Source: Strigops habroptila (taxonomy: Eukaryota; Chordata; Aves; Psittaciformes; Psittacidae). From it: a stretch of DNA of 64,000 bases. The notes below the pieces were generated by a model. It did no database searches. It saw nothing but the letters and a program-made list of their open reading frames with translations, and was not told where the DNA came from. The DNA lies in assembly GCF_004027225.2 (NCBI RefSeq), contig NC_044282.2, forward strand, positions 47,832,576-47,896,575, read 5' to 3'. Every line of letters begins with the position of its first letter. The stretch's first letter is position 1. Both the position numbers and the translations under genes were made by a program. Below are positions 1 through 14,300 of the stretch, piece by piece.

Positions 1-1149
1 TACAGTCGAATGTCCCAAGCCTCTAACGGATTTCTCTGTCCTCAAAATCAATGTATTTTACATGGATAAGGGGCCTTTTGGTGCGTATGGTCCCAGGTTG
101 ATTTGAAGTGTCGGTACAGCTGAAATGTAGCCATCTGCACTTGTGTCTTGTCAGGGCCGGGGAGGATGCTGGGGTTCGATGTATTGTACTGTGCTTGTAT
201 CTGCCTTAAATACGTGTTCATTTTGGCCAGAGAATGCTTATTTAGCATTCATAAAGAGCTTACTTAATGCTCCTTAAATGTATTTGCCATCAATTACATC
301 TTTCATCAATGAAAACATCCCTTACTTACTAAAACTATGGTATTCATATTTTCTGGGAGGAGCTAATTTAACCCCAGACAGTTCTTCTGATTAAGTCTTA
401 TGTCCATAAAACATGAGCCTTACAAGGCCAAATCATGAATCCTGTACCTTTTGTCAAAACCTTTTGTCAAAGCGCTCTTGTGAGTAATAGCTTATGAACC
501 CTTCCTCTCCCCCAGCCTCACAGCCACAGTTTGATCTGTATTATAAACCTGCACACTGGTTGTACTGATAATTGCTATATTGGGCCCTGAATCATCAGTT
601 GATCTTTCCGAGATGTTGAAAGATGAATCAAGCTATCATTTCCTGAGGGCAGAGGGGAGTATGGGGTTGGTGACTGTAATGCTGTGTGTGTAAAGGCCAG
701 GTAATTTTAAACTGTCAGTTTAAATTGTACTTAGAATTGGATTTTTTTTGTTGTTTTTCAGGTACACCTGAATAGGTTAAAGTAAAAAAATCTTGTTAAT
801 ACTCCAGATTGTGCTTGCAATAGTTAATGTTTCTTTCACCTGGGTAGTCCATGTCCTGGGTTCATTTGGTTACTGCTTTCAAAGGCATGAAGGTTCTGTG
901 TTATCTTTTGGGGAAACTTGGGCTCCTGATGCACTTTTGCAAAGAGAGTTTAGAGGTAACTCGTGTTCATACATCACATTTTTGCTGCTGTAACAGTATT
1001 CCTCCTCGCCTTTTCAAATTCAGGTGTGTCCTTTTTTCCAGTTTGGGAATTGAGATGGTCCATACCAGTATGAAGGTATATCTCCAGAGTGTAGCAGTTT
1101 CTGTATGGAGCCTTATGGTGATCTGGCTGTGTCAGTTCATGTTTAACAT

Positions 1150-2131
1150 GCATTGATAATTCTCTGACACAGGTGGTGGAGGAGCCAATGAGGAGAAGTG
1201 TGCTGCTGAACCTTGTACTAACAAACAAAGAAGGACTAGTTGGGGGTGTGAAGGTTGGGGGTAGCCTTGGTTGCAGTGAGCATGAGATGGTGTAGTTCAG
1301 GATTCTTTGTGGAGGAAGCAGGTCGATAAGTAGGATTACAATCCTGGACTTCAGGAGAGCTAAGTTTGGCCTCTTCAAAGACCTACATGGAGGAATCCCA
1401 TGGGTTCAGGCTCTAGAAGGTAGGGGCTTCCAAGAGATCTGGTTAATATTTGAGCATAACTTTCTCCAAGCTCAAAATCAGTGCATTCCTATGAGTAAGA
1501 GATCAAGCAAAGAGGATAGGAGACCTGAATGGATGAGCAAGGAGCTTCTGGCAAAGCTCAAACAGAAGAAGGAATTTTATGACATGTGAAAAAAGGGACA
1601 GGCCTCTTGAGAGGAATGTAGGAACGTCAGAGTATGCGTGGATGCGACAAGGAAGGCTAAGGTCCATTTAGGATTAAGTCTGGCAAAGGATGTCAAGGAC
1701 AAGAAGAAGGGCTTCTTCAAGTGCATCCAGTAGGAAAAGGAAGACCAGGGAAAATGTGGGCCTGCTCTGAATGAGGTGGGTGCCCTGGTGAAAAATGATA
1801 CAAAGAAGGTTGAGTAACTGAATGCCTTCTTTGCTTCAGACTTTACTGCTAAGGCCAGCCCTTGGGAATCCCAGATGCTGGAGGCAAGAGAGAAAGCGGA
1901 GAAAGGAAGACTTCCCCTTCATCAAGGATCAGATCAGAGATCACGTAGGCAAACTTGACACCCACAGATCCATGGGCTCCGATGGGATGCACCCACAAGT
2001 GCTGAGTGGCCTGGCAGGTGCTATTGCTGAACCACTTTCCATCATCTTGGAAATGTCATGGAGAACAGGAGAGGTGCCTGAGGACTGGAGGAAAACCAGT
2101 GTCACTCCAGTCTTCAGAAAAACCTTCTAAA
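1150..2131 (+). mobile_element. CR1 LINE, internal ORF2 fragment (endonuclease-RT linker and start of RT), dead
   Basis: Conceptual translation on the plus strand matches avian CR1 ORF2 in pieces: the segment around 1195-1290 (LTNKEGLVGGVKVGGSLGCS-like), the DFRRAKFGLFKD-like segment near 1350, the WMSKELLAKLKQKKEFYD segment near 1530-1580, and an RT start near 1970-2120 (SMGSDGMHPQVLSGLAGAIA, then PLSIILEMSWRTGEVPEDWR). Internal stops are present, for example TGA near 1587. It stops abruptly at about 2131 without the rest of RT or the CR1 3' end, so this is an internal piece of an old copy. Confidence 0.88.
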
Positions 2132-3520
2132 ATTCAAACTTTTTCTTTCTTCACTGTAATGGGCAAAATTTAAAAGCAGTCTTTCTTTTAAAAATGTAAG
2201 TTACTAGCCAAGATTTCCAAGATAGAAGATAGTGGCATACCAGGTCTGAATTATTCTGCTACAGTGCTGTTTTCCGTTATGTACTGTGCCTCCTACAAAC
2301 ACCACCTGCCTTCTACATTTTGTATAGATGTTGCTGTATAGCATGCAAAAGGAGTGTCTCCTATTGCAAGTATGTCGTGTTGATTCACTGCTATACAACT
2401 GTTCATCCTCTAGCAGTGTGGGATTACAAAGCATTATCATGCTCAGATTGACTCAGGTAGTGCTATTTTTATTTAAGCTGTATTAAGGTATCATTGTGAA
2501 TCTTTGGTCTTGCAGCAGGGGGGTAATACGATTTACTATTTTTACAAAAAATCAAGATGGCTGTACAAATCCTGTTCATAGCAAGAGCTGCAAAGATTAG
2601 TCATGAGCTCAACACTTTCTTTTTTCCCCCTTTCCTCTATAGTGAGTTGTTACATTTCTAATTTTCATGTGACCTCCATCATATTGGCCAGGCTTGGAAT
2701 AAAATGAGAGGGTGCTTTGGCTTGTGGTCAGGGACTTGGTACTTGCTGGGAGAAGCTTTGATGTAGGAGGGTAGCAGGTTTAGGGATGCTTGGTGGAGAT
2801 ACCAGGGCAGCCACCAAGGAAGTGCAGTGGGTTTTATAAATCTGAGCGCTTGCAGGGTCATGTCGTTGACCTCCTGTGGGCATCATACCAGCACGCATGC
2901 CCATCTACCTTGCTGGCTTTTGTTTTAGGCCCTCTTAATTAAAATAAATGTGATAATTTGGTGTGGTTTCTTTTCTCACTCCTCTCCTCATCACCCTGTA
3001 GTAGTTTGGTGTCCTGATAAAGCAAAGATAAATGAACGCCCTAGGGTTGAGGTAGGCTGAGTGGTGCAGAGGTCTGAACATTTTGCTGCAGCCAGTGATT
3101 TGGGTCTCATTGCTTTGTTAACGGTTTTGTTTAGGAGGCTTGGTTTGGGGCTTCAGGTTTTTTGTTTTCCCTCTGACCAAGTGTTGCATCTACATCTGCT
3201 GTCATGTCCAGGCATTTCCCTCCTCCTGCACAGTGTTCTGGTAAAGTTCCAGCAGAGCATCAGTGGGGTTGGTGGGGGGCAAGCCGTTTTTTGTGTGGGC
3301 AAAGAGGGTCTGAGCTAAGCCAGACAGTTTTGTTTCCTTCTCCCTAAGTATTTGATATTTATAAATACTGCCCTTGGGTTTCTAGAAAATCTTGTCTCTT
3401 AGCAATCAAAATCCCAATTGCTCCCTTCCAGGGAGCTGCCCTGCATTGCTTGGGAAGCAGATGTGGCCATCAGATTTTGTTGTTGTCTGGGATGAAGCTT
3501 CAGCCCAACTGCATGCTTCA
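2132..3520. other. Intronic stretch, nothing recognised
   Basis: Unique-looking sequence after the CR1 internal fragment. It has no splice-supported exon, no repeat family I recognise, and only short ORFs without motifs. Confidence 0.6.
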
Positions 3521-3572
3521 GTTGGACTAAATGTTCATTGCAGGTCCGTTCCAACTGCACTATTCTGTTCTC
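3521..3572 (+). mobile_element. Short CR1 3'-end fragment
   Basis: The run from GTTGGACTAAATG through GGTCCGTTCCAACTGCAC to ATTCTGTTCTC resembles the terminal part of CR1 copies, which end in a 'tagatgat...ggtcccttccaac...attctat' pattern. It is short and divergent. Confidence 0.55.
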
Positions 3573-6500
3573 TTCAAGTGCAGACCGGGTTGGAGAGCTG
3601 GAAGAAGACTGGGCTGTAGATACCAGCTGGTATCTCTGTTCCTGCTTTGGTGCAGGCACTGTGGGAGAGATTTTAGTTGCTAGGTGCTTGCTGTCTGTCT
3701 GTCTTACACCCTGGAGCCTGAGAATTAATTGTCGCAATTTTGATTTCATCAGCAAATGGAGTGTAGTCACAAAATATAATGAATCTGCTGCAGTAAAAAT
3801 GAAACGGATTCAACTACAGAATTCAAAGAATTTTTAATTCCACAAGAAAAAAAAAAGTGGTCTTCATTGAATTTCAAGGAGAATATAATTTGACATTTTC
3901 TTCAATGAAATGCCAGGAAAAAATAATTAAAGACAAATATTATTTTTTGTAATTTGAGGAGGAAATTTCATTTTAGGGATTTACCATCCAAAAATTATTT
4001 CATGGCATGTCAATATTAAAGCATGTATCCTTAAGGGTGTATATCATGTTTCCTTGTATGTGATGTACCATTGCTACCTACCTGTCAGAATAGTTACTTA
4101 GCTGGTTCTGATCATTTATATTGGAATCACGAAGGCACTTTGCTTTTCATGCCTTTTTTCTAGGTTAAAATATCTTCTTTCTGAATTGTGATGAAATATT
4201 TTAATGCTGTAACAAGGAGCACAATAGATATGTTAATGTAAGAGTATGAAAATAGAAACTTCAGTATTCAAAACCTTGAGCAGATTGGTTTTAGAATATC
4301 CTAGGAGCACTTTCCCTGAGTTTCCAAATGCTTTCTGAGTGTTCTGAATCTGAGGAAAAAAGCTTTTTTCTTTTGTTTTGCTTGAGTTTTCATTGGGGTT
4401 TTTGTTTTAAGTTTGACCAAATATATTTGACAGACTCCGCTTCTCACTTAGTCAGGTAAGAGGATTGAATGGTCCCTGTACACCACTGTAAAGATAGCAG
4501 GAGATGAATTTACCTGCAAAATGGCAACTGAATGGAGGATTGATGAAAGATAGCAGCTGCAAAAGACATTTCAAAGCGGGAAGATGCTAAATGTTAACTT
4601 TTGTAGAGTACCTGGGAAATGACTTCAGGTTGTCTTTTGAGTCAGTGTGCTTTTAAAGATAGTGGTCATGGTCTCTAGGGAAAAGGTTTGGTTTTGCAGG
4701 CTGTTTTTTTTCTGGCTTCAGACATCTACCAACTCTGTGGTTGAGTTCACCTCCAGCACGTATTTTCTCTCCACCCTGGATAAAGTGTGACTTAGTTGGA
4801 GAGTGGGCCTTACAATGTTCTCCATCTCTCCTGAATCCTTCCCATGATGGCAAGGGAGTTGTTCTATTGCTAGTTAAACAAATGTAAAGGGGTTTTATTT
4901 CTCATTGCATCTCAAGAATCCTTCTCCCTTCAGCCTCCTGTGCTCTGTGAGATGCCCAGTCAGGCATTCCCATGGGAATGGAGCAGCATCCACCTGCCTG
5001 ACAGCACCCACGCAGAACCCAGGGTTTTTTCTGCCTAAATGCAAGTCAAAACTTGCAGGAAGTGGTTTAATAATGGGAATATCAGCAGACCCTTGAGTAC
5101 AATGATGCTGCTGGATGCTTTCATAAATCTAAGGTTTAGGGATGACAGTTATGATGCATGGCACTGGGAGAATGTGAAACTGCAGCCATTAAACAAAAAT
5201 GGGCTTTTAAACTAATGACAGCTGCCTAAACAGTTTTGCAGTGAAACAGATTCCCTGAGGCTACCATTCTTCATATAATACCAGTCCTATTGACTTTAAA
5301 AAAACCCAGGAAAATATTTTGGTTTGGTGTTGTAGCACTGGTTTTACATTTATCCCAGAGGTCAGGCTGCTAAGCGTTTGCTAGGTTTTATGCTGGAGGT
5401 GTTAGAAAATAAGGAGTGGCAATGTTTCCAGGTACTTCATTCAGTTACTCCCCTGAATTAAGCCACCTGCAATTCCAAGAATTCACACCTGTTCCTAGAT
5501 GGGTTTCCAAGCAAATATGGGGGCACTTTTCTCCATCTTAACTTGTCTGTGTTCTACCAGTAGGTAGTTCACCACAATTTCTCAGTTGTGCAGCATTTTA
5601 TCCAAATACCTCCATCAAAACCTGTTCCAGGTCCTGCTGGTTGAAAATGTTACACAATAAAGCAGCGTGTTGCCTTGTCTCCTTTGAAGCCATCATTCCC
5701 AGCCTAAAGCTGGAGGTGTAAAGGTGCATGTATTGCCTTTTTCTTCATGCCAGAGAGGTCCTGATGGACCAGGGCTACCTGTGATCTGAAGTGGCCAGTT
5801 TCCTTGAAGAGGCGTTTCAAGAGGGTTTGGTGGTTTCAGAAGACCTACCCATTCTCAGCCACCCACTTTCACATCTTCTTAACTTTTAATATTCCCCTGC
5901 CCGGGCTTGGTTTCTTCCTGCAAATAGCTTATTTTTGCTCTGTCTCCCAGTCCCCCTCATTCTTCATCTGATCAGAACTCCTTTTATTACAAGGAACAGA
6001 GGACAGAATAACCCAGACTGAAAGAATGCTGAACTGCAGAATTTGGTTGTTTTGTGTCATCTCTCTTCCTACCATACACAGTTCAGAGCCTACTTCTCTG
6101 CCTATAAGTTCAGTTTCAGCCTGGGGCTGGCCTTGCTTGCTGAGTAATTCCAGACTGATTTTAAATTTTATTTTTTTTAAGTTATTATGAAGCTAACAGT
6201 TTCATTAGAAATATATGTGAAATCCATCGAGAGCATCATATTTCACTTTGAAGCCCTCTGTATCATGAGATGACAGTTTAAAGTTGAGTGTTGTAATGCT
6301 CTCTAGTTTTCTAGGAGCCCTGCAAGACCAAGCAGAGGTTGGAAAAGGTGGGCTGGAGGTCTCCTGCTGTGTCAGGGACATTGAGCACAGAACTGATTAT
6401 TCTCTTCTGTATATAACCTGCAGTCCTGGCTCTCTGCAGATTTTGGCTGTCCTGTGAGACCTGGATAACATACTGCTTCTCTCCACCACTTTTCTCCTTT

Positions 6501-8465
6501 GCTTCCATAGTCTCTCCTAACCGTAAACATGTTTTCTGTGGGCAGTTCTTCATGGAAGAAGAGAGCTGTTTAACTGCAATGACTTTAATCATGTTTTCTT
6601 CTTCCTGGGGAGTATGCTTGAGTTAGGAGAGGAGAGCAGAAGCAGAAAGGTTAAATTAACTATAACATGAACATTTGAACAGATGGCCAACCTTTGTAAC
6701 ACCAAAACCCATTTAATTTTAAAAATTTGCAGGCTGTTTTGAGCTTGTCATGCTCTTTTCAACCATCTGAGCCATAGATACACAATTCATTAGCTTACAT
6801 CAAAGCTTTGTTGCTTAATTTCCCTTCTGTTTGAAACACTGAACTTTAGGTGGAATGAGCAGGATCCTGGAGCACCTATGGGATCAGCTTCTTTTGTGCC
6901 AACTTTCTTTAAACCCCTGGAAGCTGAGGGAGGAGGGATGCTCATGGTCATGCTGGAAGGAGCTCAGCTCCTCTACTTCTCTTGCTTCCCCAGCAGCGCT
7001 CAGCCCTATCACAGACGAGGGCCATGGAACAGTTAATTGTGGGCAGAAAGTAGACAGATGATCGTCCTGCCTCAAATCACTTAACCGTCTTAAGGGTCTA
7101 CCCTTGCCTGCCTGAACGAGCCAACTAATCCTTCAGTGAGCTGCACAAGTGAGCGTTGAGCTATATATGTGCACCGTAGGCCTGCTTAACAGAACATCAC
7201 TGTTCAGAGCAAATTGTTTCAGGCTCTAGTGGGTTTCTCCATCCTCTGGAGGCTTTAAGGTCAAAGTTGCATACCATCTGAAAACATGCAGTGTAGGCCA
7301 AACGGGTGGTGGCTGGATGGAGAAATTCTTTAAATCAAGAGGTATCGGACTGTTATCAGTGGTTCTCAATGCATTTTGTGAGAGTGTAGTGAATTCCCAG
7401 GGGCTGTGCTTCAGACAAACATGGCGATTTCGAAGAGCAGTATTTGCATGGTGGCCGCACATAGTCCTTGGTGCTGTCCTTGAGGCCTGCTGGGATGAGT
7501 GATGCCAAGGGTCCCATCTGGGATTCAGTAAGTCAAGGGTCAAGGAACAACTGTGAAGCACTTGAAAATAGTCTCTATAAGGAGCATACCATGTTAGTCC
7601 ACCAAAAAGTGAAGGGAAAAAGACATCTGTATCAGTGCAGCATGTCTTGCTTTTACAAAGGTCTGGCTTATCACTGCAGTTGGCTTTTCTTAATTACTGC
7701 TAATGCTTCTGCAGGCTGTGCAGTTGCAGCTGGAATGTGGCTGGCCCAGAGTCAGGGTGCAGAGGCTTTTATTGGGGCCACTCTGAGACAGGCCATCTGC
7801 AAGATGTATTTATTTTTTTTTCTTATTTGTCCTCTCTAAATAAAAATGTGATGCTGTGAGAATGTCCATTCCATCCTATTGCTTCACTCTACCAAAGTTG
7901 CCATTTTCTGACAAACTGTTTTAGAAAGTTATATTTGGCAAATGGCTGTTTACTTAATTCCTCTCGTATCGTTGCTGCTTGCCCGTGAAACCCAAATCTG
8001 TTTGTGTGCAAGCTTAGCTGTAGCTCAGTTCAGAGCATTCTTTAAACCATAGCTGCTTTCTGCTGCTCTTTGGTTTTTTTAGCTTCTTTTCCCTCACAAT
8101 GGAGGAACTGCAGGTACTTCATATCTGACGAAGGCACATCCAGTACCTGCAGAGCCAAGGGCTGTTAGAAGCTGTGACAGCTGTGTGGTTGGATTTTCTT
8201 CCGTAGCCCAAGTGTTGGAGCTTCAACACTCTTGGCATCCCGCAGTTGTAACACAGAGTGTAACGAGGATTAGCTTTGCAGGAGTGTGTTTCTTCTGTCT
8301 GCAGAAAACCATGTGAAGCTCCATGATGGAGCGCTGGCCCATGTTGGTTCCCTAAGTCCTGCTGGCTCAGGCCCTCAGCCAACAAGGGAGACTTCTCCAT
8401 GGTTACCTTCAGTAAAATTGGTTTGTCAGGAGGAGACTTGGAAGAAGCAGCTTTTTCATTTTTGG

Positions 8466-8556
8466 ATGGGGGGTGGGGTGTTACTTGTTTGTTGTTTTAT
8501 TTGGGGTTTGGGGTTTTGGTGGGTTTTTTTGGTGTTTGGGGTTTTTTTTTTTATTA
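8466..8556 (+). repeat. G/T-rich low-complexity block with G-quadruplex-like spacing
   Basis: Runs of three to six G residues are separated by T-rich spacers, including GGGGTTTGGGG followed by TTTTGGTGGG, and the block ends in a T10-T11 run. Several loops are longer than the usual seven bases, so it is only a near match to the standard quadruplex motif. Confidence 0.6.
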
Positions 8557-11315
8557 AGAAAAGTGATTTCCTTGGGCTTGGTGCCATCTCTGAAGTAAAT
8601 TTATCCTGCTTGGGACAGTGGGACTTGTTTTAGAAATAAAATACTCCTTCATCATGGAGCTCTATGCAAAACTGTGCTGTTCAAATCACCAGGGAAAAAA
8701 GGGACAGTCCCTTGATGACACTGGTTGTTGCAGGGTTTTTCTTAAACTGATAAATTTAAGGCTCTCCTTGGCAAAGTGCAAGTTTAAGCAAAGCTTAATA
8801 TGCTTTGCCCATAATTACTGTGATATAATCCAGCTCTGGCCACCCTAGCCTAGCAGTGGGTGTTTCTGGAGGAAGGTAAAGCATAGGGACTGTAGTTATA
8901 AAGGGAAATGCAATTATAAAAGCAAAAGAGCAAACTGTTGTTTATAATCTATAAAAATTGATGCTCGTTGCTCTCCGGTTCACCTTCCTTGCCTTAAGGT
9001 TTTCTCATTAGAAGCAGTTTCTGTAAATACCATCTCTTTCTTCCCCCTTGGAGAGATCTCAAATTGCTGGGCTGGAATTGTTGTCTGGGTAATCAATAAA
9101 CTTTAATCTACATGGCAGGTTTTTTTCCTTGAAGTTGGTTCTTTCTGTACTGGAGATAACACTTCTAAAGCAAATGTAAAATGAAGAAAGGTTAGATTCA
9201 GCTTGACTCAATCTTGCTGTATGTTCTTACAACTTTGCAATATGAATGTCTTCCAAAACAATTATGGTTATTGCTAGGTGGACACTAAATCATTAATCTA
9301 CTAGCAGCCAGCCAGCACAGTAGTGTCTTTAAAACAATTTTTGAGCCCCTTCCCTGCTGTTCCTTCCCTGCAGGAATGTTTTAAAGATAAGACACTGACA
9401 ATAAAATAAATTGTGATTTGTAGCGTATTTCCCTTTTGGTCTACTCCTTTGCTTCAGTGTTGCACTTCTGTCTCATGCTGAAAAGTGTGTAATGAAAGGG
9501 GTTTAAAGTCTGCCCTAAGCCAGAAGAACATTCAGTCTTGTATTTCATTTGAGGCATACGCTTAAATTATCATGGGGTTGGCTGGATTTATCCATGCACT
9601 TAGATGCATGCTTGATCTGGGTAAATAATGATACTTAAGAGCTTTTTTTGATGGGAGGTCACAGCACTCTTCTTCTTGAGTTAGCAGCATCATGTGTAGA
9701 GTATGTGAAAATATTCATTGATCATTTTACCATCTGGAGTACTCCTTGTAATGGGAATACCTGCTTACGTCCTGGTTTTCTTCTCAGAAGGACTCTCCTT
9801 TTGGCTATGTGATGTGGATAGAGAACATCCCAGCACTTAGTTAAGGAGCTGAATTTGCAGCTGAATTTAGGAAGATGACTAAACACTTCAAAATGCAATG
9901 GTTTGTGAGAGAAAAGGCAAGGCTGCAGAGAAGACTCCAGTTTGGTTCCTCATACATTCTGTGAACTTATACATTTTTAACATTTTTACAGCTACAAGTC
10001 ATAATGCTGCATACCATGTTGCATCGAGACACTAACTCAGAAAAATCCCCTAGTGTCCCCTAGTTGATGCCAGACTTGCCTATGTGCTCATGCTGGTTTT
10101 AATTGTCTTTCTGTTTGAGGAAATGTCCTGAAATCTGACCTCAGGTTAGAGGTTAAGCTGTTTCTCATTACTTTGGATAGCAGTGATACATTTGGTTGTA
10201 CACCCAGTTGAGCCGGATTGGAGCTGCTGAGCAGCAGTGGAGCTGGGCATAAGTCATAGAGTTACTCATATAGCTTCTTACCCTTTCCGTAAGTTGTTCG
10301 GGTTAATAATACTATAATATTTTTGGACAATAATAGGTTTACTTCCCTGGCTTGTGTGATGGCAATTCTGTTGTTGCAGAGGTTTTAACTCTCAATAAAC
10401 TTCAGGCACAAAGCCAGTTACTGTGTGTAATGTTGAATACTGGCTTGATGGAGCTACAAAATATTTTCTCATCTTGTAAAGGCAACCCTGTGCTCTGATA
10501 GTGACACTTTCATTGGAGAATGATGTTTAAAAACTGGCTCATACTGCACACTTTTTTGATACCAAATTTCTCAAATAAATTAATCCCCTTTTCTTAATTC
10601 CATATAGTGGAAGAAACAGTCATGGCAGTGCTTATAAATGATGCAGTTTGGTTTTGCTCAGGATGCCGAAGTTCGGGAGTGAACTCCAGGCAGACATCTG
10701 TGCTACTTTAAGGTTATTCAGAGCAAAGCTTGGTTTTAGTCTTAATTTATTTGCTACCAAGTTTAAGAAGGTAAACTTGAGACAGACTGCTCCCACCAGC
10801 AACAGATTGTTTGGGTGGTATAGCTTTGTGCCTGTTTCAAAATGACTCAGATGACCAATGCTTAAAAATAAGCACGCACCCCTCCTCCGAACCTCTGGGT
10901 GCGGGAGCCTGTGCTGCAACTACTGCTGAAAGACGTCAGAGGGGTGATGGTGTGCTGAGGTCACAAAAGGGATTCAGAGATGCTGAAGGAGAGCACCGAG
11001 GGTGGTCTTGCCTGTGGATGCTGTGGGATGAGGCTGCAGGTGGCAATTTAATCTTAGTTTTCTCCTCGCATTGTAAGACTCTCATCATCCTGTCGTTTAG
11101 TTTTCTCTGAGAGGTCCCCTCTTGGGTGCTTGCCCTGCTGAGAGGCTGTTCACCTCCCTCCCTGACTCGAAACTGCCCCACTTTCAGTTTTAACTTGCTG
11201 TTCACCATCCTGGTGTGGTTACAGCAAAAGCTTCTCTCCCTTGTGCTTTCTTTCTAAGAGGCATCAGCCAAGTGCTGCTAGTCTGCCACTTTCCTTACTG
11301 GTTTTTTACTTTTTC

Positions 11316-11338
11316 TTTTTTTTTTTTTTTTTTTTTTT
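11316..11338. repeat. T23 homopolymer
   Basis: An uninterrupted T run in the first intron. It could be a poly(A) remnant of a minus-strand insertion, but I see no element body beside it. Confidence 0.85.
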
Positions 11339-14300
11339 AATTTGCATCACTGAAGAATATTTTGATCTTTGCTCTTCATTTTTATTTGCATGATCTAATT
11401 CAGCTTGACTTTGGCAATTTCTCTTTACCCCTTTGCTTCCTGACCTCTGTGACACAGCTGTCTTTGCCAAGCAGCCCTTCTTTTCCAGACCTCTCAGGCA
11501 TTCTGCTTAGTCCTAAATCCCTTTTTTAGTGATTGTTTCTCCAGTTAGATTGGGAATAATTCCCTAGACATCTCTCCCACTTTGCTTGGAGTTACAAATA
11601 CCAGCTCTTTTTTTTTTTTTTGCCGTACATATTCTTACCATAAAGCCTCTTACAAGTGTGTCCTTGAGCACTTCAGTCTGGTTGACTTCCATGCCAAGTT
11701 CCTTTGATTCCTCAAAGCTTATGGGAAATTGAAAAAATGGATTTCCGTGTTTCACCTCAGAGTATTCTTCTACCCAAACCACCTCTCCATGTTTACCATC
11801 ACCTCCAGAGTTACTTACTTGAGCAATTATAGCTACTTAGAGTGGCTGAATCAGTATGACCCTGTTTGGGTTCAGAAGCTGCTGTCTGCTGCTTGCAGGA
11901 GTATCTGTGGTCAGCTCTTAACGTTAATAGTAGCTTCTTCAGTTGAATATTTTGGACAGTTACAGTCCCACAGTAAGATAAACCCTGTTTGCACTTTTGT
12001 TTTGCTGTGGACCTTGCAATCTACACTGCATTCCCATGCAAACTCTGTAGGGTGTAGGACAACCCATGCCGTTGTCCATCCTTCCAAGCAGCGTTGACCC
12101 CATAGCACCTTAGCCTGGCCATGATGATGTCCTCCAGAGTTTCTTCTCCTTCTGCTTCCTGACTTTCCTGTTGTGTTGTCTTGGCTCCCAGTATCAGTGT
12201 GTTAATCCTTGATCTTGTTTCTTACTCATAATCTGTGCATTTCTGGCTAATTATCTACTGTCCTATCTGACTGCTGCTTTTGATGTTAATATGCTCTTTG
12301 TTGTCCTAAATTTGGATGACATTATGTGCCTTTTTTTTATGTCCACGTTTACCAATCCCCCTGTCTGTTTATTAAAACCAGATGTGGGAACTTTCCTGGT
12401 TTTCATGTCACTAGAGGGCTTTTTTTTTTTTCCTTTAGTTTAAAATTCTCAGCTGTGCCTGCTGTGATCACAGGCGGCCATCTCTCATCCACAGAGAAAT
12501 GTCCTTTTTCCATGAATGCCTTCTGGTGGTGGAACGCCATAAAACTTCCCTTGCAGTGTCAGTTCTTGAACCATATGGATGACATTAACTTGTAATGGCT
12601 TTTCCTTCCTTTTGTACCATTGAAAGAAAGTCCCCAGGCTCAGAGGCTAATCCTGGTCTCCCCAGGCTCTCTCTACAGCCTAGAAGGAGGTAGGCATCAC
12701 CAGGGAGCATCTAAAACAGGCTTCTGCTCCAAATTGCCTTCCTAATCTACTTCTCCCACTGGCAGAGACACTAGCTCCTTCTTCTGGGCTAAATTTAGTC
12801 CTGAGTCTTGTTCACGCCTGTGGTTGAGTTTTCTGTCTGCATACTGACAGCAAGAGCACTTCATCTCTTACTGGGAGGCCAAAGATGAGCCTCTCAGGGA
12901 ACAAGGAACTAGAATGCTCTTAATAGTAAGGACCAAGTAAAGTGGTGTAAACAGAGAGCTGAGGAGAATACAGTGGAGCAGCCAGGGGCATGAGATGGAA
13001 AAGGAGATGGAGAAGTCAGGCTCCCTGTATGCGAGCTGAGGCCTTGCAATCAGAAGCAGCTGAAAGACTTTAATGATGCAAAGACATCTTGCAGCATCTC
13101 TCCAAACAGGAAGAATGAGTCCAGATTGCTGTGTCTACAGAGAGTGATTGTTTTATTTCCCATTAAGAGGGTAGACACAAAATCAGATTTCCACTCTGAG
13201 TTGTCTTATATTTTTAGCCTGCGATTGGATTGCAAATGCACACTGGATATTTACATTTCTGGAAGCAGGCTCTGGTGCTGTCTTCTTAACCAGGATCCAA
13301 GTCAATTTGCTGAACTTCCAGATGGGAGCCATTCATTTGTCTATTACAAATTTGCAGGAATGCTTAAATTAATCTAGATTTTCTAGCTCAGTAGTTTGCC
13401 TGTTCTAACATTTTCCTTACCTTCCCTCTGCTTTTTTTTTTTTTTTGCCCCCCTTGAGCTGAATTACCCACTTGTGCAAAATAAAGAAAACAGGTTTTGC
13501 AGAAGGAGGAACCTGCCTATCATCCATCCTGTGTAGATGCTCTTGGGGAGTAGATTGTCCTTCAATCTCCTACAGAAGTTTTCCTAAGAGGGAACTGAGT
13601 GCAAGGCTGGTAGAGCCTCTTAGCCCTGTTTCATTTGGTTTGTTGAGGCTTATTATATTTTGCTAGCTTCTTTGTTTTAAATTATTTAATGATCACCTTA
13701 TTGTGGTCTAGTGCATGTGTTGAATAAAGATGATGTTAAACTACTGGCTCTTTCTCTGTTGTGGGTAGATAAGGGTCTTTGCAGGGGGAGGCTCATAATT
13801 TTACCTAGCAACATTCAGCCTCCAGTGCATTGAGTGACTTCTGATTGTCTTATAGCCATTTCTTTAATGAAATTTTAAACTACATGTCTCTCTACAATCA
13901 CTTCTGCCTGGGGTTCTTAGGTAGCCATACAAACAGTATGTATATCATTGCCATGGTGGTACATGGTACATCCTGAAGAAGCAGATGGGGTGTAGACAGG
14001 TGAGGTTAGCTCACAAGCCAGCCGTTTTCTTCATTATTGCATTTTCCATAACATTAAAGACTGTGGTAGGAAAAAATGATGCCTCATATTTTTGCTATTT
14101 TAGTTTCAGAATGAGTGAATTGAACCAGTTTGAGGTCAACTTTCATTTCTTCTTCTTGTGTTACAAATTCCCAGTGCTCTCAATAGCCAAACCTCATCTC
14201 AGAAAAACACTGAAGTGCAGCACAGAGACTGCCTCCTTAAGCCCTGGAGCCACAGTGTGCCCAGAGTGACAGACATGATTGAGAGCTCGTCCTGAGTCAG

